A stretch of DNA of 26,020 bases from JACDAS01 sp046262415 (GTDB taxonomy: Bacteria > Actinomycetota > Thermoleophilia > Gaiellales > Gaiellaceae). The notes under the pieces were generated by a model that saw nothing but the letters and a program-made list of their open reading frames with translations, did no database searches and had not been told where the DNA came from. Shown in pieces: positions 1-8,349 of this stretch (within the stretch, counting starts at the first letter, position 1; every line of letters begins with the position of its first letter). The position numbers were made by a program, and so were the translations under genes. The stretch covers positions 1 through 26,020 of the forward strand of contig JBHEMU010000036.1 in NCBI GenBank assembly GCA_046262415.1, given 5' to 3'.

Positions 1-450
1 CCTCACGTGCGCCGAGGCATTGCCGAAGCCGGCTGGGTGCAAACCGCCGTAGACGATCTCATAGCCCCCGCTGCCGTTGCACTGGATTGAGGCGCTCCCT
101 TGTGCGGGCGAAGGTTTTTCGCTGGCCGTGTCTTCGGGCAGCATGCCCGAAGCTTTCGCCGGGTCGAACCGGGCGCTGTGATCGTGCACGGCGACCCGAC
201 CGAAGTGGTGCGCATTAGGTGAGCCGAGAAATCCGTCGGAAGCGGCACCGAGTGGCGTAAGGGCGTGATCGGACGCTCCCCCGGGAGTAGCCTGCTGCAA
301 GCCCAGTCGCTTCTTGCGGCACCCGGCGCACTCACCACTGAGGCCGGCGTTACCGCCGCAGGCGCATCTGCGCAGTGGGAAGTCGGTCCGTGTGGGTGTA
401 AACGATGGTGCCGGCGCAACCGTCGTCCTGGTTTGCAGTGAGGCCATCAT
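1..450 (-). CDS. Partial gene (3' end cut by window edge): candidate eCIS cargo protein with N-terminal CACGG/GEC..C motif
   Basis: An open frame of 150 codons with no stop runs from ATG at 450 off the left edge. A second ATG follows at 447, and GGAG lies 9 nt upstream of the first. Translation shows a flexible, Thr/Pro-rich N-terminus, then a Cys cluster (C29, C31, C41, C44) in the context RRCACGG...GEC.GCRKKR, then AHHFGRVAVH at 80-89. The rest reads as Gly/Ser/Ala-rich sequence of unknown fold up to the edge. The Cys cluster and the H-x-F-x-x-V-x-V element recur at nearly the same distance in the metallopeptidase gene at 14889-14128, and both resemble sequences found in DUF4157 eCIS proteins. 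The gene follows the fibre-like gene by 121 nt, the end of the operon where Afp/PVC loci carry toxins. The catalytic part, if any, is outside the window. The frame is strong; the cargo role is inferred. Confidence 0.72.
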   Translation of the reverse strand, partial: MMASLQTRTTVAPAPSFTPTRTDFPLRRCACGGNAGLSGECAGCRKKRLGLQQATPGGASDHALTPLGAASDGFLGSPNAHHFGRVAVHDHSARFDPAKASGMLPEDTASEKPSPAQGSASIQCNGSGGYEIVYGGLHPAGFGNASAHVR

Positions 451-526
451 CGAATCGACTCCTTGCGCTTGAACGGGGTGAGCAGTAAAGGCATGGACAA
501 CACGTGGATGTTCCCACCCGGGCTCC

Positions 527-544
527 CTCGCTTCGCGAGCGAAG
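527..544 (-). other. Short alternative hairpins in the 121-nt gap before the last gene
   Basis: The gap 451-571 contains two overlapping, mutually exclusive 5-bp stems: CTCGC/GCGAG with a TTC loop (527-539) and CTTCG/CGAAG with a 4-nt loop (531-544). There is no T-tract, so a rho-independent terminator is not supported. It could slow or partly attenuate transcription into the candidate cargo gene. Apart from the ribosome binding site of that gene I see nothing else in this gap. Confidence 0.25.
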
Positions 545-571
545 GCTTTCGAGCGCGGCAGGCCGACATCC

Positions 572-3500
572 TCAAGCAATCTCTACGACGTTGATCCGGA
601 GGTTCGCCGCCGTCTCGAGGGCGTTCGCTGAGACGAACAGCCGGAAGTCGTTCGGAGCCCTGCAGGCGGTGACGATCGCGGACTCAGCGATCAACGCGCC
701 CACATCGTCTTGCTGGCCGGCGAAGTCGACTCCATCGAGCGTCGCGTCCTCGGCGACGGCGAGGTTGCCGTTCACGAGCACCTCCGTGCCCGCGATGTGC
801 AGAGCCCGGAAGACGTCGCCGGCGACCTTTTCGCCGTCCGGCTGTTTCGAGAGCTGCTCGAGCATCGGCTCGCCGACCGTGATCTGCGTCATGCGTACCT
901 CGCGCAGGTGCAGCGAGCCGCCGCCACGGAGCACGAGCCGTCCGTCCGCGAGCGCCGCGCCCACCTGCTTCAGCAGGCCCTCGTCGGGCAGCTTGCCCGG
1001 CGGTAGACCGTAGAGGACGAGCATCCCGACGACGTCGGTCGCGTCGATCAGCGCCTCGGCGCCTCCGTCGAGCAGCACGAGCGCCGGGCCGGCGAACGCG
1101 AAGGCGGCCGCGGTGCGAAGCCGTCCCAACCCGGCGACGATGCTCTGTGCGCCGACCTCGTCCCGCAGCGTGTCGGCGAGCAGCCTGTAAGCCTCCTGCT
1201 CGCCCGGGCTCAGGCGCGCCGTCCGCCGGGCGCGGGAGATCTTCGTCGCGAGATCCTTCCTCGCCTCGATGTCGGCCACGAGCTCCTCCGCCAGGTCGGT
1301 GGCCTTGGACGCGAACTCGAAGGCGGGCAGCGCGATCAGCTCGCGGAGATCTTCGAGGTGGGCCTCGTCGACGCCGACGCGGCCGTCGAGCAGGCAGTCG
1401 GCGATGCGCACGCGCTGGGCGCCGCCGATCATGCACACCGGCCCCGGCGCCACCGCCCGCGTGATCCGGCAGCTCTCGATCGCCACCTCGGCGCAGCGGT
1501 CGAAGACGAGCGGCGACTTCGTCCTCAGCAGGAGGTCGAGCCCCCGGAGCCGCACCTCGTCGAGGTGGTCAAGCTGAAAACCGCCAACCTCGACGCGCGC
1601 GCCCGCACCGCAGCCCTCGATCGCGAGCGTGGAGACGACACCGCGCGCGATCTCGGGCATTTCGAGCTTGTAGTCGCCCGGCTTGAGGCACAGGGAGATG
1701 TCGCGCACGTCCTCGTCGATCAGCTTCGTCAGCACCTCGTCGAGTTGAGTGCCCGGCTCGACGACGACGCAGCACGAGCCCCCGGTCGGGCGATTGCAGA
1801 GGATGTCGAGCGCCTCTTGGACCGTCGTCGCCGAGGCCAGGTCGGCGCACTCCCCGGGGATGTAGGCGACCTCCGCCGCGATGCTGAGCTGCCCGCTGTA
1901 GTCGAGCCGGGGCGCGAGAGGGTTGCCGCCCGCGTCCAGCAGCCGCGCCTCGACCTGCTGGCTGAGCTTCGTCAGGTCGTTCGCGGGCAACCAGGCACAG
2001 GCGGCAATCCCGTCGGCGCCGGTCACCCTCTCGAACGTGACCGTTCCGCCGGGCACCGAGGCAAGGTCGGCGGCGAGGTTCCCGCCCGCGTCCGCCGTGA
2101 AGCGCACCCTCGCGCCCTCGACCGGCCGCCGGCCGCGGAAGACGCCGGCCTCGAGGAGCTGCGGGACCGGCTGGCCTGGCCTGGCCTCCTGGCCGTCGCC
2201 GCCGACGTAGGCGAGCGTCGCGAGCTGGGTCAGCGGGGGAAAGAGAGAGCGGCAGTCGTCGACCTCGAGGGTCGTGCCGTCCGATTCGAGGACCGCGAGC
2301 TTGCAGTAGTGGTGGCGGATGCCGAGCGGCGGCAGCTCGAGCGGCTCGTCGTCTTCCACCGGCCACTCGATCGTCCCGGAGCGCTCGTCTGCGGTCGCCG
2401 TCCTGGCCGGGATCAGCCAGTAGTCGCCCGTCCTGTAGGTGCCGTCCGAGAAGCTGATCTGGACACCGTCCTCGAGCTCGACGAACGGCTCCGCCGTGCC
2501 CGGCGGGTTCGTCTTCACGCCGCCGACGCCGTCCCAGCGCCGCAGCTTGAGGATCTTCCCGGCGAAGGCGGGCGGCTCGACCCGGAGCGTCACCGTCCGC
2601 GAGGCCACGTCCACGTCCTCAATCTCCGACAGGAACCCGGGCCGGCCGTCGAGCTCTGTCACCTCGTCGACGACCTCGATCCACTGACCCGGCAGGAAGC
2701 TCGACTGGTCCGGCCCGAGGCTCGTCACGACCACCTCGCGGGCGGTGACCGACGAGACGAGCGTGACGACCGAGCCGTTGTCGCGCGACCACTTGAGCGT
2801 CGCCTCGATGGGCCGGATCCGCGGCACGTCCCCGGACCCGAGATCGGGGAGCGACCTGTTGAGCGTGAGCGTCTTCGTGCTGGTGTCGCGGGCGACGACG
2901 GTCGCGAGCCAGCCTTCCATCGGATCGCTGCCGGCCGCTGAACGGAAGATCTCGACCGCCTGGCCGACCGTCCAAGAGGACGCGCCGGCATACACGACCC
3001 GATCGGGCGCGACGACCGTGATCGCCTGGTCGCCCGGGGCGGGCGTGAGGTCGTACGCGTCGCCCGGCGCGTGGATCTCGACGCGGTAGAGCTGGTTCTC
3101 GAGCCCCCGGTAGCCGGCGCTGGCGGGGACGATGCAGGGATCTTCGGCCGCGTCCTCGCGCTTGGCGCGCGCGCTCAGGAGGCCCGTCCCGGCGGCGATC
3201 GCGTCGAGATACGCCTGCGGGTCGTCGACGCAGGTGACGGGGCCCGCCCCGACGAAGACCGAGCGCACCTGCCAGACCGTCTTCGTCCGCGTCGCCGTGT
3301 CCGGGCCGCCGAGGGCGGTCTCGCGAAGGAGCGGGTCGTCCAGCCAGGTCAGGTGGCGCTGCCAGACGTCGAGGTAGACGATCGTGAACCCGACCTGGGA
3401 GACGTCCATCGGGTCGCGCCCGGGGAGGTCCGGCTGCAGTGTGTACGGGACGGCGTGCTCGCTCACGCAGAGGATCCCGTCGACGTAGTAGCGCCCGGGA

Positions 3501-3790
3501 GTGAGGACGAAGTCGCCGGCGACGATCGCGTACGGAGGGTCGAGCGCCTGGAGGCGGGCCTGCTCGGCGGGATCGAGCTCGTCGGGACTCAGGACGATCT
3601 CGAACCCGGCAGCGTCGAGCGGGCCGCCGCAGCCGCCGATGACGTCCGCCGCCTCCGTCTCGACCCGGTAGAGCGCGAGGTCGGCCTGCTCGTTCCAGTC
3701 GGCGTCGAGCTGGACGCGGCCCTGCTGCATCCGCACCGTCGTGAAGTGCCTTGTCGAGTCGAACGTCTGGCGGGTGAAGTCGCCCTTCAT
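572..3790 (-). CDS. DUF6519-type large particle protein with Big-like and beta-helix regions (fibre/baseplate-associated)
   Basis: 1072 aa. The N-terminus (MKGDFTRQTFDSTRHFTTVR, then MQQGRVQLDADWNEQ) is the signature of the DUF6519 family found at the end of eCIS and phage-tail-like operons; KWSRDNG is at 333-339. Residues about 530-640 look like a bacterial Ig-like domain (GARVRFTADAGG, later TGADGIAACAW). Residues about 675-805 have the short repeating strands of a pectate-lyase-like parallel beta-helix. This is interrupted by a charged helical stretch (about 815-890) and followed by more helix-like repeats to the C-terminus. This make-up suits an exposed tail fibre or outer baseplate component for target binding, but the exact role is inferred. 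GGAGGGGG sits just upstream of ATG 3790, and the gene starts 21 nt after tail protein I. Confidence 0.85.
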   Translation of the reverse strand: MKGDFTRQTFDSTRHFTTVRMQQGRVQLDADWNEQADLALYRVETEAADVIGGCGGPLDAAGFEIVLSPDELDPAEQARLQALDPPYAIVAGDFVLTPGRYYVDGILCVSEHAVPYTLQPDLPGRDPMDVSQVGFTIVYLDVWQRHLTWLDDPLLRETALGGPDTATRTKTVWQVRSVFVGAGPVTCVDDPQAYLDAIAAGTGLLSARAKREDAAEDPCIVPASAGYRGLENQLYRVEIHAPGDAYDLTPAPGDQAITVVAPDRVVYAGASSWTVGQAVEIFRSAAGSDPMEGWLATVVARDTSTKTLTLNRSLPDLGSGDVPRIRPIEATLKWSRDNGSVVTLVSSVTAREVVVTSLGPDQSSFLPGQWIEVVDEVTELDGRPGFLSEIEDVDVASRTVTLRVEPPAFAGKILKLRRWDGVGGVKTNPPGTAEPFVELEDGVQISFSDGTYRTGDYWLIPARTATADERSGTIEWPVEDDEPLELPPLGIRHHYCKLAVLESDGTTLEVDDCRSLFPPLTQLATLAYVGGDGQEARPGQPVPQLLEAGVFRGRRPVEGARVRFTADAGGNLAADLASVPGGTVTFERVTGADGIAACAWLPANDLTKLSQQVEARLLDAGGNPLAPRLDYSGQLSIAAEVAYIPGECADLASATTVQEALDILCNRPTGGSCCVVVEPGTQLDEVLTKLIDEDVRDISLCLKPGDYKLEMPEIARGVVSTLAIEGCGAGARVEVGGFQLDHLDEVRLRGLDLLLRTKSPLVFDRCAEVAIESCRITRAVAPGPVCMIGGAQRVRIADCLLDGRVGVDEAHLEDLRELIALPAFEFASKATDLAEELVADIEARKDLATKISRARRTARLSPGEQEAYRLLADTLRDEVGAQSIVAGLGRLRTAAAFAFAGPALVLLDGGAEALIDATDVVGMLVLYGLPPGKLPDEGLLKQVGAALADGRLVLRGGGSLHLREVRMTQITVGEPMLEQLSKQPDGEKVAGDVFRALHIAGTEVLVNGNLAVAEDATLDGVDFAGQQDDVGALIAESAIVTACRAPNDFRLFVSANALETAANLRINVVEIA

Positions 3791-3811
3791 CGGACCCCCT
3801 CCGATCTTTCC

Positions 3812-5827
3812 CTACGTGACATGGAAGACGCCCGCCTCGAGGCCGAAACGGACCTGCTCATCGAGTCGCGTGCGCAGATGCGCCTCGCGCCGGGGCAGGT
3901 ACAGATGGTGGAAGGCGCCAAGCTCGGACTCGTCGTCGGCGCCCTCGCGGATTGGGGGCGAGGTCGCGTCGGCGAGCTGGCAGTAGCCGGGGTCGGCGTA
4001 GCGGAACGACGTCAGGATCGGCTCGACGCGGGCGGCGTCGGCCTCGCGCTCCGGCTGACAGCGGTACCGGCGCGGCGTGCGCGAGCCCGGCGGCACGTAG
4101 GAGAAGCGGACGCAGCCGTCCTGGCGGCGCCGCGCGACGACCGGTCCCGGCCACTCGAGCGGATCGATGCCTCCGGGAAGCTCCGCCAGCAGGATCGAGT
4201 TCGAGACGAGCTGGAGCGCCTCCGCCTTGATCCGGCCGATCGCCGTCACCTGCTCGAGCGTCAGCGTGCCGCCGAAGTCGTCCTGGTCGTCTGGGTTCGC
4301 GAACGCGACCCCGTCCTCGGCGGTCGCGTCCAGGATCCCGTCGACGATCCGCACGAGTGCGTCGCGGTCGGCACGGACGCCACCGACGATCGAGCGGTCG
4401 ATCGTCACCGCCGTCACCGCGCGGACGACGAGGCTCGGGTCGGCGGTGGCGGAATCGCCGTCGGGCTCGAGCGAGATCCCCGGGACGAGCGTCGTGTGAC
4501 GCAGCTCGAGCACGCCGAGGCCCGTCTCGCCGGGGGGTGGCGCCTGCACTTCGACCGCGCCGCCCGCGACGAGCAGGCCGTCGAGGACCACGGCGCCCGC
4601 GTCGTCGCCGCCGATGGTCAGGTCGCCGTCGAGGACGACGGTCGGCCGCGAGCCCACCCGCGCGCGCACGGTCACCGGGCGTCCCGTCGCGTCGATCGTG
4701 AGCGCCGTTTCGTCGTACCGCCCGCTGTCCGCGATCTCGACGACGCCGCCCACCGTGGGGAGCGCACCGATTGCGGCCTGGATCGCGCCCGGCCCGCTTC
4801 CAGCCGCGACGACGGCGACGCCCACCGCCTCCTCGGGCAGGGAGCGGACATACTCGCCCCCGCCGACGTTGGCGCTGAAGCCGCGGTGGAAGGTGACGAG
4901 CGGCGGCTCGGTGTCGTCTGGGAACACGATCCGCCCGAGCACCGGGTCGATGGCGACCTTGCCAGCCGGTGAGGTCCAGTCGCTCAGGTCGCCGATCACG
5001 AGGTCGTCGAGCTCAAGCGGGCCGCCCGGCGGCACGATCAGGAGACTGCGGCCGTAGAAGTCCGGCAGGTCGGCTGCGGCGGCGCGGCGCGAGATCCGGC
5101 CCGGGACGTTGCGCGGCTCGGCGAGGTGCGTAGGCTCGTCCTCGGTCTGCGGAAAGTTGAAGAGCGGAGCGTCGTTCCCGAGCGGGCTGAAGCGGAACCG
5201 GCGCATGTCGCCGGGCGTGTCCGGCGGGGCCGGCGAGCGCGTCAACGGCTGCGAGCGCAGGCGCCAGAGGAAGATCCCGACGTTTGGGATGTTGTAGCGC
5301 CCGCGCCCGCTCGCGATTCTGCGCACGTCGACCGTGTGGGTGAGGGTGACCCTCCCCGGCAGCCGCTCGAACGGGCCGCCGAGCTCTTCCAGGCGCAGGG
5401 TGTCGCCGAGCGGGAGGAAGCTCCGGCACTCGGGTCGCAGGTGGTTGAGGAGCTGGGTCGCGCAAAGCAGCGCGAAGAACTCGACAGTCCGAGCGGGCAG
5501 GCCCGTGACATCGCGCGCCAGCTGCTCGAGGATCGCCGCCGTGCCCTTGCGGCGCCGGTGGGCGATCGTGTGCGCGACCTCCGCGCGCGGCGTGAGCGGC
5601 GACGGCGGCAGGCCCGTGATCCCGAGCAGGTCGCCCAGGTAGGGCAGCACCCATGGCGCCGAGGTCTCGACGAACTGGTCGTCGTAGAGCCGGCCTAGGC
5701 CGTCCTCGAGCACGGCGAGCTGGTCGGCAACGACGTCGAGCAGCTCGTGGAGCGGGCCGTCGTCGCCGTCGCGAAGGCCGTAGACGGCTGGCAGGAGCTG
5801 TATCAGGCGCTCGGCGGTGAAGCTCAT
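3812..5827 (-). CDS. Phage tail protein I-like baseplate wedge protein (Afp12/gpI family)
   Basis: 671 aa. The N-terminal ~140 residues match the P2 tail protein I/eCIS baseplate pattern: MSFTAERLIQLLPAVYGLRD, PWVLPYLGDLLGI, then HTIAHRRRKGTAAILEQLARDVTG. The central part is a long beta-rich region with repeated short strands (about 330-560) of the kind seen in large eCIS relatives. The C-terminus ends in a conserved-looking block (ESELGAFHHLYLPRREAHLR, then TRLDEQVRFGLEAGVF). The protein would sit in the baseplate wedge together with the J proteins and could anchor the fibre protein encoded next. ATG 5827 overlaps the stop of the upstream J gene by 4 nt (ATGA), which fixes the start. Confidence 0.88.
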   Translation of the reverse strand: MSFTAERLIQLLPAVYGLRDGDDGPLHELLDVVADQLAVLEDGLGRLYDDQFVETSAPWVLPYLGDLLGITGLPPSPLTPRAEVAHTIAHRRRKGTAAILEQLARDVTGLPARTVEFFALLCATQLLNHLRPECRSFLPLGDTLRLEELGGPFERLPGRVTLTHTVDVRRIASGRGRYNIPNVGIFLWRLRSQPLTRSPAPPDTPGDMRRFRFSPLGNDAPLFNFPQTEDEPTHLAEPRNVPGRISRRAAAADLPDFYGRSLLIVPPGGPLELDDLVIGDLSDWTSPAGKVAIDPVLGRIVFPDDTEPPLVTFHRGFSANVGGGEYVRSLPEEAVGVAVVAAGSGPGAIQAAIGALPTVGGVVEIADSGRYDETALTIDATGRPVTVRARVGSRPTVVLDGDLTIGGDDAGAVVLDGLLVAGGAVEVQAPPPGETGLGVLELRHTTLVPGISLEPDGDSATADPSLVVRAVTAVTIDRSIVGGVRADRDALVRIVDGILDATAEDGVAFANPDDQDDFGGTLTLEQVTAIGRIKAEALQLVSNSILLAELPGGIDPLEWPGPVVARRRQDGCVRFSYVPPGSRTPRRYRCQPEREADAARVEPILTSFRYADPGYCQLADATSPPIREGADDESELGAFHHLYLPRREAHLRTRLDEQVRFGLEAGVFHVT

Positions 5828-8349
5828 GCCGTCACCTCGAGGTCGCCGGAATGAAGGCCGATCCTCAGTAGTTGCGCCGGCTGGGCGGTCGCCGCATCGT
5901 CGCCCGGCACGGGCACCAGTGCGTCCAGTCGCTGCCGCAGCTCGGGCGTCGTCCCTGTGTAGAGGCCATTCACGTCGACCGAGACGACGCCGCGGACGCC
6001 GTGGACGACGGCGAGCACCTCGCTGAGCGGCACGGGCTGGCCGAACGACCGTGCCGTGAACGAGAAGTGGGCGCCGAGCGCGGCCTCCACGTCGGAGAGC
6101 ACTTCCTCCGGGAGGAGGGCCTCGTCGCGCTCGATCGTCGCCGTGATCCGAAAGGGGACTGGCCCGTAGGAGCGCACGGTCACCGGCACGTTCGGGTCAC
6201 CTGACCTGCCGATCGCCCGGAGCAGGCTCCTGTGCACGGGACCGTCCTCGAGAACGGCGGCGCCGTCCGTCCCCGCGACCGTGAGCAGGATCTCGCGGCC
6301 GCCGCGGCCCCAGACCCAGGTCGCGTGCGCTTTGGCGACGCCCTCGAACGCGCGCGCGAAGTCGGCGTAGTCACTGAGGGAGACGATCCGGCCTAGCGTC
6401 AGCACCGTCAGCGGCGCGTTCGTCCGCGCGTCGGCGAGCGCCTGCGGGTCGGTGCCGCCCGTCGCCGGCAGCAGGTTCGTGACACTGCGGACGCCGAGGG
6501 GGCGCGCGGCGAGGAGCGTGAGCTTGCCGGGGTCGAGATTCCCCTGGCGCCCAAGTCCCTTGCGGTACGACGCCCGGATGTTCTCGCGCCCCGTCGGTGG
6601 CCGCGCCCCGGTCCGGCCGTCGCCGAACCGCACCGCCGTCTTCCCCTCGTCGTCAAGCCGGATCGTGTAGACGCGCTCGGGCGAACCGCGTCCGAACAGC
6701 GTCGACACCTCGTCCCAGCGCAAACCGTCGATCCGCACCTCGAGCGTCGAGCGCCGGCCCGGCGGGGCGTCGGCGTACACGTGCGTCAGCGGCGACTCGC
6801 GCAGCCCGAACCGCTGGAACGGCTTCGAGGCGTCGCCGCTTCCGATCGGCTCGGCCGTGGACTCGCCGTGCGTCGCGCGCGCGACGTTCGCCGCGAGCCG
6901 CACGCTCTCGCGCTCGTATGAGCAGGACAGGTCTTCGGCGAGGTGCAGCCGGGTCACGCCGCCGATCTCCTCGGTCGACTCGACCGTCGCGAGGGGCACG
7001 AGCGGCGCGTCCTCCTCCGACCCGGTCGGCCTGCCCGTAACGACGACGAGGCGCCCCGGCGGGAGCGGCGGCACGACCCGGTCGAGGTCGATCGCGTCGC
7101 CGGTCACCGCCGAGGCGATCGGGCTCTCGGCCAGCTCGAGCTTCTCGCTCTCGGCGTAGACGATCGCGTCGCGGACGTTCTCGTCGAAGAAGTGGAGATG
7201 CTCGCCGCGCAACTTGACGCGCGTCGTCTTGGCGGCGATCCCGAACCCCCGCCGCGCGGACTCGTCCACGTCGACGACGTCGAAGAGCTCCTCGTAGCCG
7301 CGGCGGCCGATCACGAGCCAGCTTCCCGGGAGGATCTCCCGGTGCAGGCCGTCGAGGTGGACGACGCCCGTCTCCCCCGCGATCGCCGAGATGGTCAGTC
7401 CCGGCCATTCGGTGCTCGTGTCGGTTTTGCTCGACTGCCCATCCGGGAGGTAGCGATCCCGGATCTCATCCGGAAGCGTCCGCCAGTCGGGCGCCGTCGA
7501 GCCGAACAGCGTCGCCTTCGACCGCAGCGCGTAGAAGCGCGGGCTGTCGCTCGCCGGGTCGACCCGGGGATCGTCCGTCCCGAGTCCCGGCTTCCACGTC
7601 ACGCGCGTGACCCCGCGCTCGTGATCCGGCTCGACCTTCTCGGCGAAGCGGAAGTCCCACTCCTGGTTGCTCTCGCTGCGAACGCGCTCGTCGCCGACGA
7701 TCACGAACGCGTCGCCCGGCTCGAGGGCCGTCGCGACGCCGGCGAGGTAGGCCTCCGTCTGGCCGTGGAACGGCGCGACCGGCTCGGTCTGTCGCGCCAC
7801 GAGCTCGTTCCACTCCGGCCGCGCCTCGATCGCCTCGACCGTCTCGAACGTCTGCGGCCGCTCGCCCGGCCCGGGCACGCTCTGCACCCTCGTATGCTCG
7901 CCGACCTGCGCCACCGGCGGCGCCCCGACCGCGCCCTCGATCGTGAAGGCGAGCACCGTCTCGGCCGCGACGCCCGGGCCGAGCTCGTAGCCGATCGCGC
8001 GTGCGAGCTCGAGCACCGAGCGGCGCTCGGTCGCCGTGCGGAGGTACGACTCGTTCGCGATCCGCTCCTGGTAGAAGGTCAGCACGTCGGCGATGGTCGC
8101 GACGGCGTCGAGGAACGCGACCGTGAGGTCATCCGGCTCGCGGGTGCTCAGCCTCCTCAGGTGCCGTCGGTCCGCCGTCGAGAGGCCAGCGAGCAGGCTC
8201 GCGAGGAAGGTCGAATGCGTTCCCACGCGGTAGGCGATCGCCGGCAGCCCCGGACGGTTCGCGACCGGCTCGGGCGTCCGCTCCTGGATGCCGGTGCAGC
8301 AGCCGCAGTCGTCGAGGCCGCGCAGCGTGGGGTCGAGCGGAACGCTCAT
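5824..8349 (-). CDS. Baseplate J-like wedge protein, second copy (Afp11/gp6 family)
   Basis: 841 aa from ATG 8349, which overlaps the stop of the preceding J gene (ATGA). The frame stays open further upstream, but that is antisense/shadow sequence within the previous gene. The N-terminus carries Cys residues (GLDDCGCCTG) followed by the typical helical segment (LTVAFLDAVATIADVLTFYQ, then ERIANESYLRTA). The C-terminal half has the baseplate J core: FGDGRTGARPP, SYRKGLGRQGN, PATGGTDPQALADARTNAP and SDYADFARAFEGV. The same blocks occur in the same order in the neighbouring gene, so the two are paralogues. The expected role is a wedge subunit linking hub and fibres. Confidence 0.9.
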   Translation of the reverse strand: MSVPLDPTLRGLDDCGCCTGIQERTPEPVANRPGLPAIAYRVGTHSTFLASLLAGLSTADRRHLRRLSTREPDDLTVAFLDAVATIADVLTFYQERIANESYLRTATERRSVLELARAIGYELGPGVAAETVLAFTIEGAVGAPPVAQVGEHTRVQSVPGPGERPQTFETVEAIEARPEWNELVARQTEPVAPFHGQTEAYLAGVATALEPGDAFVIVGDERVRSESNQEWDFRFAEKVEPDHERGVTRVTWKPGLGTDDPRVDPASDSPRFYALRSKATLFGSTAPDWRTLPDEIRDRYLPDGQSSKTDTSTEWPGLTISAIAGETGVVHLDGLHREILPGSWLVIGRRGYEELFDVVDVDESARRGFGIAAKTTRVKLRGEHLHFFDENVRDAIVYAESEKLELAESPIASAVTGDAIDLDRVVPPLPPGRLVVVTGRPTGSEEDAPLVPLATVESTEEIGGVTRLHLAEDLSCSYERESVRLAANVARATHGESTAEPIGSGDASKPFQRFGLRESPLTHVYADAPPGRRSTLEVRIDGLRWDEVSTLFGRGSPERVYTIRLDDEGKTAVRFGDGRTGARPPTGRENIRASYRKGLGRQGNLDPGKLTLLAARPLGVRSVTNLLPATGGTDPQALADARTNAPLTVLTLGRIVSLSDYADFARAFEGVAKAHATWVWGRGGREILLTVAGTDGAAVLEDGPVHRSLLRAIGRSGDPNVPVTVRSYGPVPFRITATIERDEALLPEEVLSDVEAALGAHFSFTARSFGQPVPLSEVLAVVHGVRGVVSVDVNGLYTGTTPELRQRLDALVPVPGDDAATAQPAQLLRIGLHSGDLEVTA

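Noticed and set aside
3..419. 138-codon minus-strand frame at the left edge
   Set aside because: Another frame over the same bases has a good start, a ribosome binding site and the CACGG/GEC..C motif shared with the metallopeptidase; this one looks like its shadow.
451..571. Separate promoter for the left-edge gene
   Set aside because: A TTTACT hexamer is present, but no -35 element at a suitable distance; read-through from the operon is sufficient explanation.
1358..4972. Plus-strand open frames of 527 and 633 codons opposite the DUF6519 and tail protein I genes
   Set aside because: No ribosome binding site or recognisable domain, antisense to clear genes, biased composition.
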